Origin: Polaromonas sp.
Lineage (GTDB): Bacteria > Pseudomonadota > Gammaproteobacteria > Burkholderiales > Burkholderiaceae_C
DNA: 64,000 nucleotides
Assembly (NCBI RefSeq): GCF_010365105.1
Contig: NZ_JAAFGZ010000012.1
Coordinates: forward strand, 1-64,000
Direction of reading: 5' to 3'
Position numbers and translations under genes: made by a program. Of the stretch, positions 6,583 through 12,755 are shown piece by piece; the first letter of the stretch is position 1, and every line of letters begins with the position of its first letter. The notes under the pieces were generated by a model. It saw only the letters and a program-made list of their open reading frames with translations, was not told where the DNA came from and ran no database searches.

Positions 6583-6642
6583 CCTAACGGCTGTGCAGGC
6601 AGGACGTGGGCTAAAGGCAGTTTTGGCATGAACTAAGGCATG
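6583..6642 (-). other. Fused remnant of a family A mini-cassette
   Basis: A CCTAACG core at 6583-6589 is followed directly by DNA matching the 5' part of the family A cassettes. On the minus strand it reads Met-Pro-stop-Phe-Met-Pro-Lys-Leu-Pro-Leu-Ala-His-Val-Leu-Pro, so it is already nonsense-mutated. The rest of that cassette and its attC stem are gone, leaving the front fused to cassette 8. Confidence 0.6.
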
Positions 6643-6654
6643 TGTGAATTGCAA

Positions 6655-6712
6655 ATCTAACGTTGAAATTCAGTGGGCGGCGTAGCCGATCCACTGCAAT
6701 GTCGGGTTAGAA
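6655..6712 (-). other. attC site of cassette 7
   Basis: Cores ATCTAAC (6655-6661) and GTTAGAA (6706-6712) with the common palindrome. Confidence 0.9.
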
Positions 6713-6845
6713 CCTTGGTGCCAGAACCGACACGCTTGGGGCAACCCGGAAGCGAAAAGCGCGGCAGCGCCGCCACTATGGAAAGCATAGCTGGAAGCAT
6801 AGGCAGAGCGTGCGCCAGCGGCACCTTGGGCATGAACTTTGGCAT
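6657..6845 (-). CDS. Small hydrophobic peptide, mini-cassette family B (cassette 7)
   Basis: A 62-residue frame starting MPKFMPKVPLAHALPMLPA, then MLSIVAALPRFSLPGC. The N-terminal MPKFMPK resembles family A while the body matches family B, so the two families share an origin. The tail and stop come from attC. Same caution on coding as for the other copies. Confidence 0.4.
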   Translation of the reverse strand: MPKFMPKVPLAHALPMLPAMLSIVAALPRFSLPGCPKRVGSGTKVLTRHCSGSATPPTEFQR

Positions 6846-6859
6846 GGTTGACCTTGCAA

Positions 6860-6917
6860 ACCTATTGTTTGAACTCAGTCGTGGCCGGAAGTCGTTGGCA
6901 GGAGCAAACTGTTAGAA
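6860..6917 (-). other. Degenerate attC site of cassette 6
   Basis: The right core GTTAGAA (6911-6917) is intact, but the left core reads ACCTATT (6860-6866) where intact family B neighbours have ACCTAAC. The crossover GTT is therefore lost on the minus strand, and the inner stem is poorly kept. The site is probably inactive. Confidence 0.55.
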
Positions 6918-7271
6918 GTAACGCTTCCAGAACTGCGTATTTGGTTTTTTTCGAGTCACTGCATTAATCCATACGGCAAGTTCTTTCAGCTCAGTTTCTA
7001 CTTCTTGGGCAGATATTTCGCCATTACGCCACTCTTTCCAAGCATATTCAAAGAGATCCTGAGTAATAGCAGGTGGATAGATACTGTCGTTGTTCATGAT
7101 GTCTTGAATAGACTCGCTGCTCCATTCAGGATCAAGGTTTTCCCTCCAAGTAGCTCTTGTTTTTCGGGCATGCATTGATATTTCCATGAACTCTTTATCA
7201 AGTTCAACCGAATAAATATCTTCACGACTCCAACGAGGACTAAAAATACTTAAATCAACTGTGATGCTCAT
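6912..7271 (-). CDS. Hypothetical cassette protein (cassette 6)
   Basis: A 119-residue acidic protein starting MSITVDLSIFSPRWSRED at ATG 7271 with a weak AGAGAAA site upstream. Seven or more Trp residues are present, with an acidic helix (EWRNGEISAQEVETELKELA) and a C-terminal aromatic end (FWKRYF). No membrane segment or Cys motif. Small Trp-rich acidic proteins of this kind are frequent in cassette arrays, and some are immunity-like, but no family is assigned. Its attC has a mutated core, so it is probably locked to cassette 7. Confidence 0.55.
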   Translation of the reverse strand: MSITVDLSIFSPRWSREDIYSVELDKEFMEISMHARKTRATWRENLDPEWSSESIQDIMNNDSIYPPAITQDLFEYAWKEWRNGEISAQEVETELKELAVWINAVTRKKPNTQFWKRYF

Positions 7272-7280
7272 AATTTCTCT

Positions 7281-7336
7281 TTCTAACGTATGAGTTCAGC
7301 GGACGCGTAGCGGACCGATGCAACGCCAGGTTAGAG
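7281..7336 (-). other. attC site of cassette 5 (CAGCGGACGCGTAGCG type)
   Basis: Cores TTCTAAC (7281-7287) and GTTAGAG (7330-7336) flank a shortened CAGCGGACGCGTAGCG palindrome with decay on the right arm (GGACCGATG). Confidence 0.8.
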
Positions 7337-7352
7337 CAAGACCTAGAAAAAC

Positions 7353-7904
7353 TCATGAATCACTACGCAAGTGATCTTGAAGTTGATCAGACCTCCATTC
7401 CCAATAATTAGAGAGTTGGTGGTTAGCGTTGATTAGCTGTTCGATCAGTTTTTCCAAGGATTCAACGGAGAACTGAACGTACTCTTGCAACATGCCGTTT
7501 GACGAGGATTTGAGCCGGACAAAGGTGTAGCCTTCTTCGTCAGTGCTGCTCCAGTCTGCATGGACGACTAAGTTTCTAAGCTTGCCCACATCGACCAACT
7601 CGCCAACCAAATTGTTAAAGTCTGATGGCGTCGAAAAACAACGATGAAAATCTTCGCTAAACCGTTTGAAGAGATCGACTTTCGCGGCGTACATAAGTTT
7701 TTGTATCACGATGAGACCTGGAGCATCTGATCTGTCTGAAACAATTTCGCAAATGAACGAGTCCAGGGACTTTTCAAGTGAATTGAAATACATAACGACA
7801 AGACCAATTAGGGGAAGGGATTCGTCAAGATACTCTTCGGCTTTATCTTCATCCTCGATGTCATGCGACAAGTGTTGGATGAACTGCTTGGTTCTATTTT
7901 TCAT
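7353..7904 (-). CDS. HEPN-like cassette protein (cassette 5)
   Basis: A 183-residue all-helical protein starting MKNRTKQFIQHLSHD. The central part (about residues 30-115) has a Tyr-Phe-Asn-Ser-Leu-Glu-Lys-Ser-Leu-Asp helix and then Arg-Asn-Leu-Val-Val-His at about 109-114, which fits the R-x4-H motif of HEPN nucleases and structural HEPN domains. HEPN proteins are often RNases in toxin-antitoxin or abortive-infection systems. No antitoxin partner lies in the same cassette. The HEPN assignment is an inference from motif and helix pattern. Confidence 0.55.
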   Translation of the reverse strand: MKNRTKQFIQHLSHDIEDEDKAEEYLDESLPLIGLVVMYFNSLEKSLDSFICEIVSDRSDAPGLIVIQKLMYAAKVDLFKRFSEDFHRCFSTPSDFNNLVGELVDVGKLRNLVVHADWSSTDEEGYTFVRLKSSSNGMLQEYVQFSVESLEKLIEQLINANHQLSNYWEWRSDQLQDHLRSDS

Positions 7905-7920
7905 CGGCAGAATATGAACG

Positions 7921-7976
7921 GGCTAACGTTGAAGTTCAGTGGTTGCGTAGCAATCCACTGCAACGCCGGGTTAGGC
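7921..7976 (-). other. attC site of cassette 4 (CAGTGGTTGCGTAGCAA type)
   Basis: Cores GGCTAAC (7921-7927) and GTTAGGC (7970-7976) flank the CAGTGGTTGC/GCAATCCACTG palindrome. Confidence 0.92.
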
Positions 7977-7986
7977 GTCGGAGTTC

Positions 7987-8601
7987 CTATTTCCATATTG
8001 ACCCACGCCCCAACACCTTCATTAATTTTTCCCATGCTTTATCCAGATCGAGGGAGTCTTCTGTTTTTTGTACGGATTCACGAGGAGCCTTCCTCGCAGA
8101 CGATGACGCTGTGGCTGAAGCAGATGGTCGTGAGAGGGTTTCGGTTGTTATTGATTCGCGCCGATGAAGTTTGAACTTTTTTGCCTTTTGCACCAGAGAG
8201 CCGCATTCAGATCCAGTTAAAACTTCAGAGAGCCAGAGCAATAAATGTGAATTTTTCTGGACTGGAGTTGCCGGTGCAACCATAACGGCTTCGACCTCGC
8301 GGCCGCAGAACCTGCACAAGATGGCTTGAGCCTTGATCGTCTCTGCACAGAAAGGGCAACTACGCTCAAGAGTCACTGCGGAGTGCACATTATTCTCTGT
8401 TGCCTTATTACGGCCGACTGCATAAAAAACGGCGCCAACAACGCTAACCAGCGCGAAGACCAACAGAAGGTTCTGCTTTTGGTTTATCAGGCCAATGTTG
8501 TGAACCCTTCCGAAACCGGAGGAAACTGAGGTGTCCATAGCGAGACTAGCCAGCAAACCAACTATTCCTATGGCAAGTGCGATACCGCCGGCTTTCTTCA
8601 T
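7987..8601 (-). CDS. Two-helix membrane protein with zinc ribbon (cassette 4)
   Basis: A 204-residue protein starting MKKAGGIALAIGIVGLLA at ATG 8601 (AGGT upstream). Two membrane helices lie at about residues 5-22 and 44-62. A zinc ribbon follows at about 82-101: Cys-Pro-Phe-Cys-Ala-Glu-Thr-Ile-Lys then Cys-Arg-Phe-Cys-Gly. The C-terminal 90 residues are Ser/Ala/Lys-rich and probably disordered. Such CPFCAExIK ribbons are common in small membrane proteins of unknown role. The last 15 residues are basic. Confidence 0.6.
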   Translation of the reverse strand: MKKAGGIALAIGIVGLLASLAMDTSVSSGFGRVHNIGLINQKQNLLLVFALVSVVGAVFYAVGRNKATENNVHSAVTLERSCPFCAETIKAQAILCRFCGREVEAVMVAPATPVQKNSHLLLWLSEVLTGSECGSLVQKAKKFKLHRRESITTETLSRPSASATASSSARKAPRESVQKTEDSLDLDKAWEKLMKVLGRGSIWK

Positions 8602-8637
8602 TTTTGAACCTATGAGTGTTGTGATAAGAGATGCTCA

Positions 8638-8650
8638 ACCTAAATTAGGC
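8638..8650 (-). other. Collapsed attC remnant (cassette 3)
   Basis: ACCTAA is followed immediately by ATTAGGC, the two outer attC cores joined with the whole inner stem missing. This is the second collapsed site in the array, after 3077-3094. Confidence 0.55.
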
Positions 8651-8668
8651 GACTACGTGGCCGAAGAA

Positions 8669-9202
8669 CTATGAGTGGTCATTTTCGGGTGGCCCACTTA
8701 AGCGCTTTCGCCTGGCCTTTGAGTAGAGGTGCGTAGCAGCGGAGACAGTTGCAGCTGCCCCGGCGACTGCGACGAGTATCGGTGCCGCAGTGACCAAGAT
8801 CGGTGCGCTTGCAATGCCAACCGCAACACCAAGCGCCGCCAAGCCCGTTGGAGCGGCGACGACCGCGCCAACAGTAGCGACACCTGCGATTACGCGTGTC
8901 GCTTTAGCGATGTCGCTGGCTTGCTCCGATATTCCCTCATGTCTGCTTTCGACTCTGCATACCACTTCGACGGCGTGTTCTGCAATTCGTGTGGCCTGAG
9001 CATTAGCTGCTCTTGCAAAGCCACCGGCGATCTGCGTCGTTGCGTCCGACGCATTTTTAGCGCTCTTCGCGGCCATGCTCGCTGCTGCCTTCAGTGAGTT
9101 GCCAGCTGTCATTGCTGCATCACTAGCCGCAAATTGTGTTTCGGACACCGACGCCTTAACTAAACGAGCGAAATTAGTAATTTTGTCCAGATTATTCTTC
9201 AT
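8669..9202 (-). CDS. Ala-rich hypothetical protein with hydrophobic hairpin (cassette 3)
   Basis: A 177-residue protein starting MKNNLDKITNFARLVK at ATG 9202 (GGAAAA eight bases upstream). Residues 20-100 form long Ala-rich amphipathic helices. A hydrophobic Gly/Ala/Val stretch spans about 103-155 and may form a membrane hairpin, and the tail is basic. The layout resembles phasin-like or membrane-inserting helical proteins, but no family is recognised. The GC content is higher than in the neighbouring cassettes, so its donor was probably a GC-rich genome. Confidence 0.55.
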   Translation of the reverse strand: MKNNLDKITNFARLVKASVSETQFAASDAAMTAGNSLKAAASMAAKSAKNASDATTQIAGGFARAANAQATRIAEHAVEVVCRVESRHEGISEQASDIAKATRVIAGVATVGAVVAAPTGLAALGVAVGIASAPILVTAAPILVAVAGAAATVSAATHLYSKARRKRLSGPPENDHS

Positions 9203-9242
9203 GTGCGTTTTCCGTCTATGGCAGGCATGGGGGTTTTCAGAA

Positions 9243-9298
9243 ATCTAACGTTGAAGTTCAGTGGTTGCGTAGCAATCCACTGCAATGCCGGGTTAGGA
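9243..9298 (-). other. attC site of cassette 2 (CAGTGGTTGCGTAGCAA type)
   Basis: Cores ATCTAAC (9243-9249) and GTTAGGA (9292-9298) flank the CAGTGGTTGC/GCAATCCACTG palindrome. Confidence 0.92.
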
Positions 9299-9431
9299 CC
9301 TTGGTGCTTGAACCGACACGCTCGGCGCACCCCGGAAGTACAAAGCGCGGATGCGCCGCCACTATGGAAAGCATAGCTGGAAGCACAGGCAGGGCGTGCG
9401 CCAGCGGCACCTGGGGCGTGAAGTTTGGCAT
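9258..9431 (-). CDS. Small hydrophobic peptide, mini-cassette family B (cassette 2)
   Basis: A 57-residue frame starting MPNFTPQVPLAHALPVLPA at 9431; an upstream ATG at 9521 would read through the neighbouring attC and is rejected. The sequence is nearly the same as the copy at 4278-4451, including the attC-encoded end. Being close to attI, it should be among the best expressed cassettes if the array has a promoter near intI. Confidence 0.4.
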   Translation of the reverse strand: MPNFTPQVPLAHALPVLPAMLSIVAAHPRFVLPGCAERVGSSTKVLTRHCSGLLRNH

Positions 9432-9445
9432 GGTTGACTTTACAA

Positions 9446-9505
9446 ACCTAACGGACAAGTTAAGCGGATGGCCGTAGGCCAGTCCGCTTGAACGCCGGGT
9501 TAGCA
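9446..9505 (-). other. attC site of cassette 1 (divergent stem)
   Basis: Cores ACCTAAC (9446-9452) and GTTAGCA (9499-9505) flank an AAGCGGATGGCC-GTA-GGCCAGTCCGCTT palindrome, the longest clean stem in the array. Confidence 0.92.
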
Positions 9506-9684
9506 CAAGCACCGCGTTCAACTACTGGGCACTGGCCTAAACCGACAGAACTATGAAAAGAAGAGCTGCCCGCGCAACTGCCACAAGCGCTGGAGCCCGA
9601 TTTGGCACTTGAAATGCGCCCTCCACGGGAACCGCTAGCGCGAACCCAATGGCGAGAAGAAAGATAAAGCGCAGGATTAACCAT
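9460..9684 (-). CDS. Mini-cassette family C, possible small peptide (cassette 1)
   Basis: A 74-residue Ser/Gly/Arg-rich frame starting MVNPALYLSSRHWVRASGSRGG. It is homologous in DNA to the cassette at 5877-6068. A different minus-strand frame (about 9537-9682) encodes a membrane-like segment (SWLILRFIFLLAIGFALAV) also kept in the other copy, but without a recognisable start. This is the newest-inserted position, directly beside attI. Coding is doubtful; the cassette may be non-coding. Confidence 0.3.
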   Translation of the reverse strand: MVNPALYLSSRHWVRASGSRGGRISSAKSGSSACGSCAGSSSFHSSVGLGQCPVVERGACANPAFKRTGLRPSA

Positions 9685-9703
9685 GAGAAAGATTATTGCG
9701 GCA

Positions 9704-9835
9704 GGCTAACGTATATTGGACGACTGAATCCTAACTGCACTTACAATCTAATACAACTAAAATTAAAAAATTTCTTTTTATTTTCAACGGGTTATTAGGT
9801 TGCCAAGTCGTTTAGGCAAACCTAAAATTTAACGG
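9704..9835 (-). promoter_or_regulatory. attI region and intI upstream region
   Basis: The array joins the integrase region at the core GGCTAAC (9704-9710; GTTAGCC on the minus strand). A second GTTAG-type motif, TCCTAAC, lies at 9729-9735, a plausible extra integrase-binding site. The rest is strongly AT-rich (9745-9785). An inverted repeat, AGGTTGCC-N10-GGCAAACCT, spans 9797-9823 just before the intI start at 9836. A weak cassette-promoter candidate on the minus strand is a TTGAAA box near 9782-9787, but no convincing -10 is seen. No LexA box is visible. Confidence 0.6.
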
Positions 9836-10909
9836 ATGAACCTGCCTCCACGGTCACTCGCGCCACTGCTGGAATATCCACCTTCACCACCACCCAAACT
9901 TCTGGAGCAACTGCGTATTCACCTGCGCACCCGGCACTACAGCATTCGCACCGAGCAGACTTATATCGACTGGGCCCGGCGCTTCATTCTCTTTCACAAC
10001 AAACGCCATCCGCGTGACATGGGCGCTGCTGAAGTTGAGGCGTTTTTGAGTTACCTGGCCGTCGAGCGCAATGTATCGGCATCCACGCAAAACCAGGCCA
10101 AGGCGGCGCTGCTTTATCTGTACAAGCAAATCATCGGTATTGATTTGCCCTGGCTTGATGAGGTGGTTCAGGCTAAAACGCCCAAACGTTTGCCCGTGGT
10201 ATTGACCACGCGCGAAGTGCGCGACCTGCTGATGCAGCTCAACGGGCCGATGTGGCTGATTGCCAGTTTGCTGTATGGCACTGGCATGCGCCTGCTCGAA
10301 GCGCTGCGGCTGCGAATCAAGGATGTGGAGTTTGAGCGCCGCGAAATCATTATTCGCGAAGGCAAGGGAAACAAGGACCGGATCACCGTTTTGCCCGAAA
10401 ACCTGATCGTTCCGCTACAGGCTCAATTGCAGCGCGCCCAACTCATCCACGAGCGCGACCTGGAGGCGGGTTTTGGCGATGTTCATTTACCGAATGCACT
10501 GTCCGTCAAATACCCGAATGCCGGCAAGGCGTGGGGCTGGCAATATGTCTTTCCCTCGGCGTCGCGGGCGATTGATCCGCGAAGTGACGGGGTGGAAAGG
10601 CGCCACCATGTATTTCCCGAATCGGTGCAGCGGGCGGTACGGGAAGGTGCGCGGCGCATGGGTCCGGGCGTCACTGCGGCAATCGATTCAGGCGATGAGC
10701 GCACGGGCGGCGCAATGGCTGGCTCTGCCAAGATCATCACGCCGCATGTGCTGCGCCATTCGTTTGCCACGCACATGCTGCAGGCGGGCTACGACATCCG
10801 AACGGTGCAGGATTTGCTGGGCCACAGTGACGTCAGCACCACCATGATCTACACCCATGTGTTGAACAAGGGCGGGCGCGGGGTGCTGAGCCCGTTTGAT
10901 GCGCTGTGA
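9836..10909 (+). CDS. intI: Integron integrase (tyrosine recombinase)
   Basis: A 357-residue site-specific tyrosine recombinase that moves gene cassettes between attI and attC. The N-terminal SAM-like domain spans about 20-110 and the catalytic domain about 120-350. Catalytic residues are visible: R152 ([12 protein letters not shown]), K177 (EGKGNKDR), H304 and R307 (TPHVLRHSF), H330 (LLGHSDVS) and Y339 (MIYTHVL). The integron-specific patch is clear: a [16 protein letters not shown] segment, then DPRS and RRHH. The loop between RRHH and TPH is about 20 residues longer than in IntI1 (281-300, Gly/Ala/Ser-rich). It is full length, divergent from the array and convergent with accD five bases away. 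Probably active. Confidence 0.93.
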   Translation: MNLPPRSLAPLLEYPPSPPPKLLEQLRIHLRTRHYSIRTEQTYIDWARRFILFHNKRHPRDMGAAEVEAFLSYLAVERNVSASTQNQAKAALLYLYKQIIGIDLPWLDEVVQAKTPKRLPVVLTTREVRDLLMQLNGPMWLIASLLYGTGMRLLEALRLRIKDVEFERREIIIREGKGNKDRITVLPENLIVPLQAQLQRAQLIHERDLEAGFGDVHLPNALSVKYPNAGKAWGWQYVFPSASRAIDPRSDGVERRHHVFPESVQRAVREGARRMGPGVTAAIDSGDERTGGAMAGSAKIITPHVLRHSFATHMLQAGYDIRTVQDLLGHSDVSTTMIYTHVLNKGGRGVLSPFDAL

Positions 10910-10914
10910 AAGCC

Positions 10915-11787
10915 TCAGCTCACCGCGTCGGCCGGCTGCTTGAGCAGCATGGCCAGTGAACTTGCCACGGTCTTGCGCAATTCCCGGCGGTCGCAGATGA
11001 AATCGATGGCGCCCTTGGTCTGCAGGAACTCGGCGCGCTGGAAACCTTCGGGCAGGGTGACGCGCACGGTCGATTCAATGACGCGCGGGCCGGCAAAACC
11101 GATCAGTGCTTTCGGCTCGGCAATCACGATGTCGCCGAGAAAGGCGAAGCCTGCGCTCACGCCGCCCATGGTCGGGTCGGTCAGGACGCTGATGTATGGC
11201 AGTCCTTTTTTGGCCAGCCGGGTCAGCGATGCGTTGGTCTTGGCCATCTGCATCAGGCTCAGCAGCCCTTCCTGCATGCGCGCGCCACCGGTCGCTGTGA
11301 AGCAGATGAACGGCACTTTTTGCTCGATGGCGGTGTGAACACCGCGCACAAAGCGCTCGCCGACGACACTGCCCATGCTGCCGCCCATGAAGTCGAATTC
11401 AAAGCAGGCCACGACGACGCCAATGCTGTGCAGGGCGCCGCCCATGACCACCAGCGCATCGGTCTCGCCGGTGTTTTCCAGGGCTTCCTTGAGCCGCTCG
11501 GGGTACTTGCGGCTGTCCTTGAACTTCAGCGCATCGACCGGCAGCACTTCCTGTCCGATTTCATAGCGGCCTTCGGCATCCAGAAAGGCATCGAGCCGCT
11601 CGCGCGCACCGATCCGGTGGTGGTGGCTGCACTGCGGGCAGACATTCTGGTTTTTTTCCAGGTCGGTCTTGTAGAGCACGGCTTCGCAGCTCGGGCATTT
11701 GATCCACAGGCCTTCGGGTACGCTGCGGCGCTCGGTCGGGTTGGTGGGGCTGATTTTGGGCGGAAGGAGTTTTTCGAGCCAAGACAT
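10915..11787 (-). CDS. accD: Acetyl-CoA carboxylase carboxyltransferase subunit beta
   Basis: A 290-residue subunit that, with AccA, transfers the carboxyl group from biotin to acetyl-CoA to make malonyl-CoA, the first step of fatty-acid synthesis. The N-terminal zinc ribbon has C31, C34, C50 and C53, and the crotonase-like fold contains the [11 protein letters not shown] oxyanion region. Length is normal. It is the last gene of the minus-strand trpF-trpB-trpA-accD run. In many betaproteobacteria folC follows accD, but here the integron integrase does. Confidence 0.97.
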   Translation of the reverse strand: MSWLEKLLPPKISPTNPTERRSVPEGLWIKCPSCEAVLYKTDLEKNQNVCPQCSHHHRIGARERLDAFLDAEGRYEIGQEVLPVDALKFKDSRKYPERLKEALENTGETDALVVMGGALHSIGVVVACFEFDFMGGSMGSVVGERFVRGVHTAIEQKVPFICFTATGGARMQEGLLSLMQMAKTNASLTRLAKKGLPYISVLTDPTMGGVSAGFAFLGDIVIAEPKALIGFAGPRVIESTVRVTLPEGFQRAEFLQTKGAIDFICDRRELRKTVASSLAMLLKQPADAVS

Positions 11788-11936
11788 GGTGTCAGTCCTT
11801 TTAGGCTTGCGGCTGGCGCTGCTTTTTTCGGCAAACGGCAGTCCCAGGCATTTTCAAACAGTAAACAAAGGTGGCGTGGCAAACGCCCGGGGCAGGGCGG
11901 CGAATGCCATTATGCGGCGGAAAATCCAAGGGAAAT

Positions 11937-12755
11937 TCAGTCCAGCGCCGTGCGGATTTCCTTCAGGAAATCTTGTGCCACCGCCGCCACCCGGTCGCGC
12001 GGCTCATTTTCAATCAGCTGGATGATCTTGCTGCCAATGACGACGGCGTCGGCCACCTTGCCAATCGCCTTGGCGGTGGCCGCGTCGCGAATGCCAAAAC
12101 CCACGCCGACGGGCACGCTGACATGCTGGCGAATGCGCGGCAGCATGGCTTCGACGGCGTCAACATCGAGCGTGCCGGCACCCGTCACGCCCTTGAGCGA
12201 GACGTAGTACACATAGCCGCTGGCGACCTCGGCGACCTGCGCCATGCGCGCGTCGGTGCTGGTGGGTGCCAGCAGAAAGATCAGGTCCATGCCATGCGCC
12301 TTCAGCCGCGCGGCAAACTCCACGCATTCCTCGGGCGGATAGTCAACGATCAGCATGCCGTCCACGCCGGCTGCAGCCGCATCGCGGATGAACGCGCTTT
12401 TGGATTCGCCTGCGCCGTGCTTGATGTCGTAGCGCTCGACCGGATTGGCATAACCCATCAGCACCACGGGCGTGGTGCTGTCTTTTATGCGGAAGGCGCG
12501 CACCATGTCGAGCACCTGGACCACGCCAATGCCGAAACCCAGGGCTTTTTCGCCGGCTTTCTGGATCACCGGGCCGTCAGCGCTCGGGTCGGAAAACGGC
12601 ACGCCCAGTTCGATCACGTCAGCGCCGCCGGCCACCATGGCGTGCATCAGTTCGGGCGTGACGTCGGCGTACGGAAAGCCGGCAGTGACGTAGGGAATCA
12701 GCGCTTTGCGGCCTTGGGACAGCAGCGCGTCGAGTGTGGGTTTGATGCGGCTCAT
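11937..12755 (-). CDS. trpA: Tryptophan synthase alpha subunit
   Basis: A 272-residue TIM barrel that cleaves indole-3-glycerol phosphate to indole and glyceraldehyde 3-phosphate, passing indole to TrpB. Catalytic E49 ([16 protein letters not shown]) and D60 keep the family numbering. The start ATG at 12755 overlaps the trpB stop by four bases (ATGA), so translation is probably coupled. A longer open frame to 12986 lies inside trpB and is not used. About 150 bases separate it from accD. Confidence 0.97.
   Translation of the reverse strand: MSRIKPTLDALLSQGRKALIPYVTAGFPYADVTPELMHAMVAGGADVIELGVPFSDPSADGPVIQKAGEKALGFGIGVVQVLDMVRAFRIKDSTTPVVLMGYANPVERYDIKHGAGESKSAFIRDAAAAGVDGMLIVDYPPEECVEFAARLKAHGMDLIFLLAPTSTDARMAQVAEVASGYVYYVSLKGVTGAGTLDVDAVEAMLPRIRQHVSVPVGVGFGIRDAATAKAIGKVADAVVIGSKIIQLIENEPRDRVAAVAQDFLKEIRTALD

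Noticed and set aside
877..9505. Dispersed REP-like elements instead of attC
   Set aside because: The cores GTTRRRY/RYYYAAC are kept at the ends while stems vary, and intI and attI adjoin the array.
1..9700. CRISPR array
   Set aside because: The regular repeats are attC sites: they are imperfect palindromes with variable spacing of 150-1000 bases, and spacers are genes.
9711..9835. LexA (SOS) box before intI
   Set aside because: No CTGT-N8-ACAG match is present in the region.
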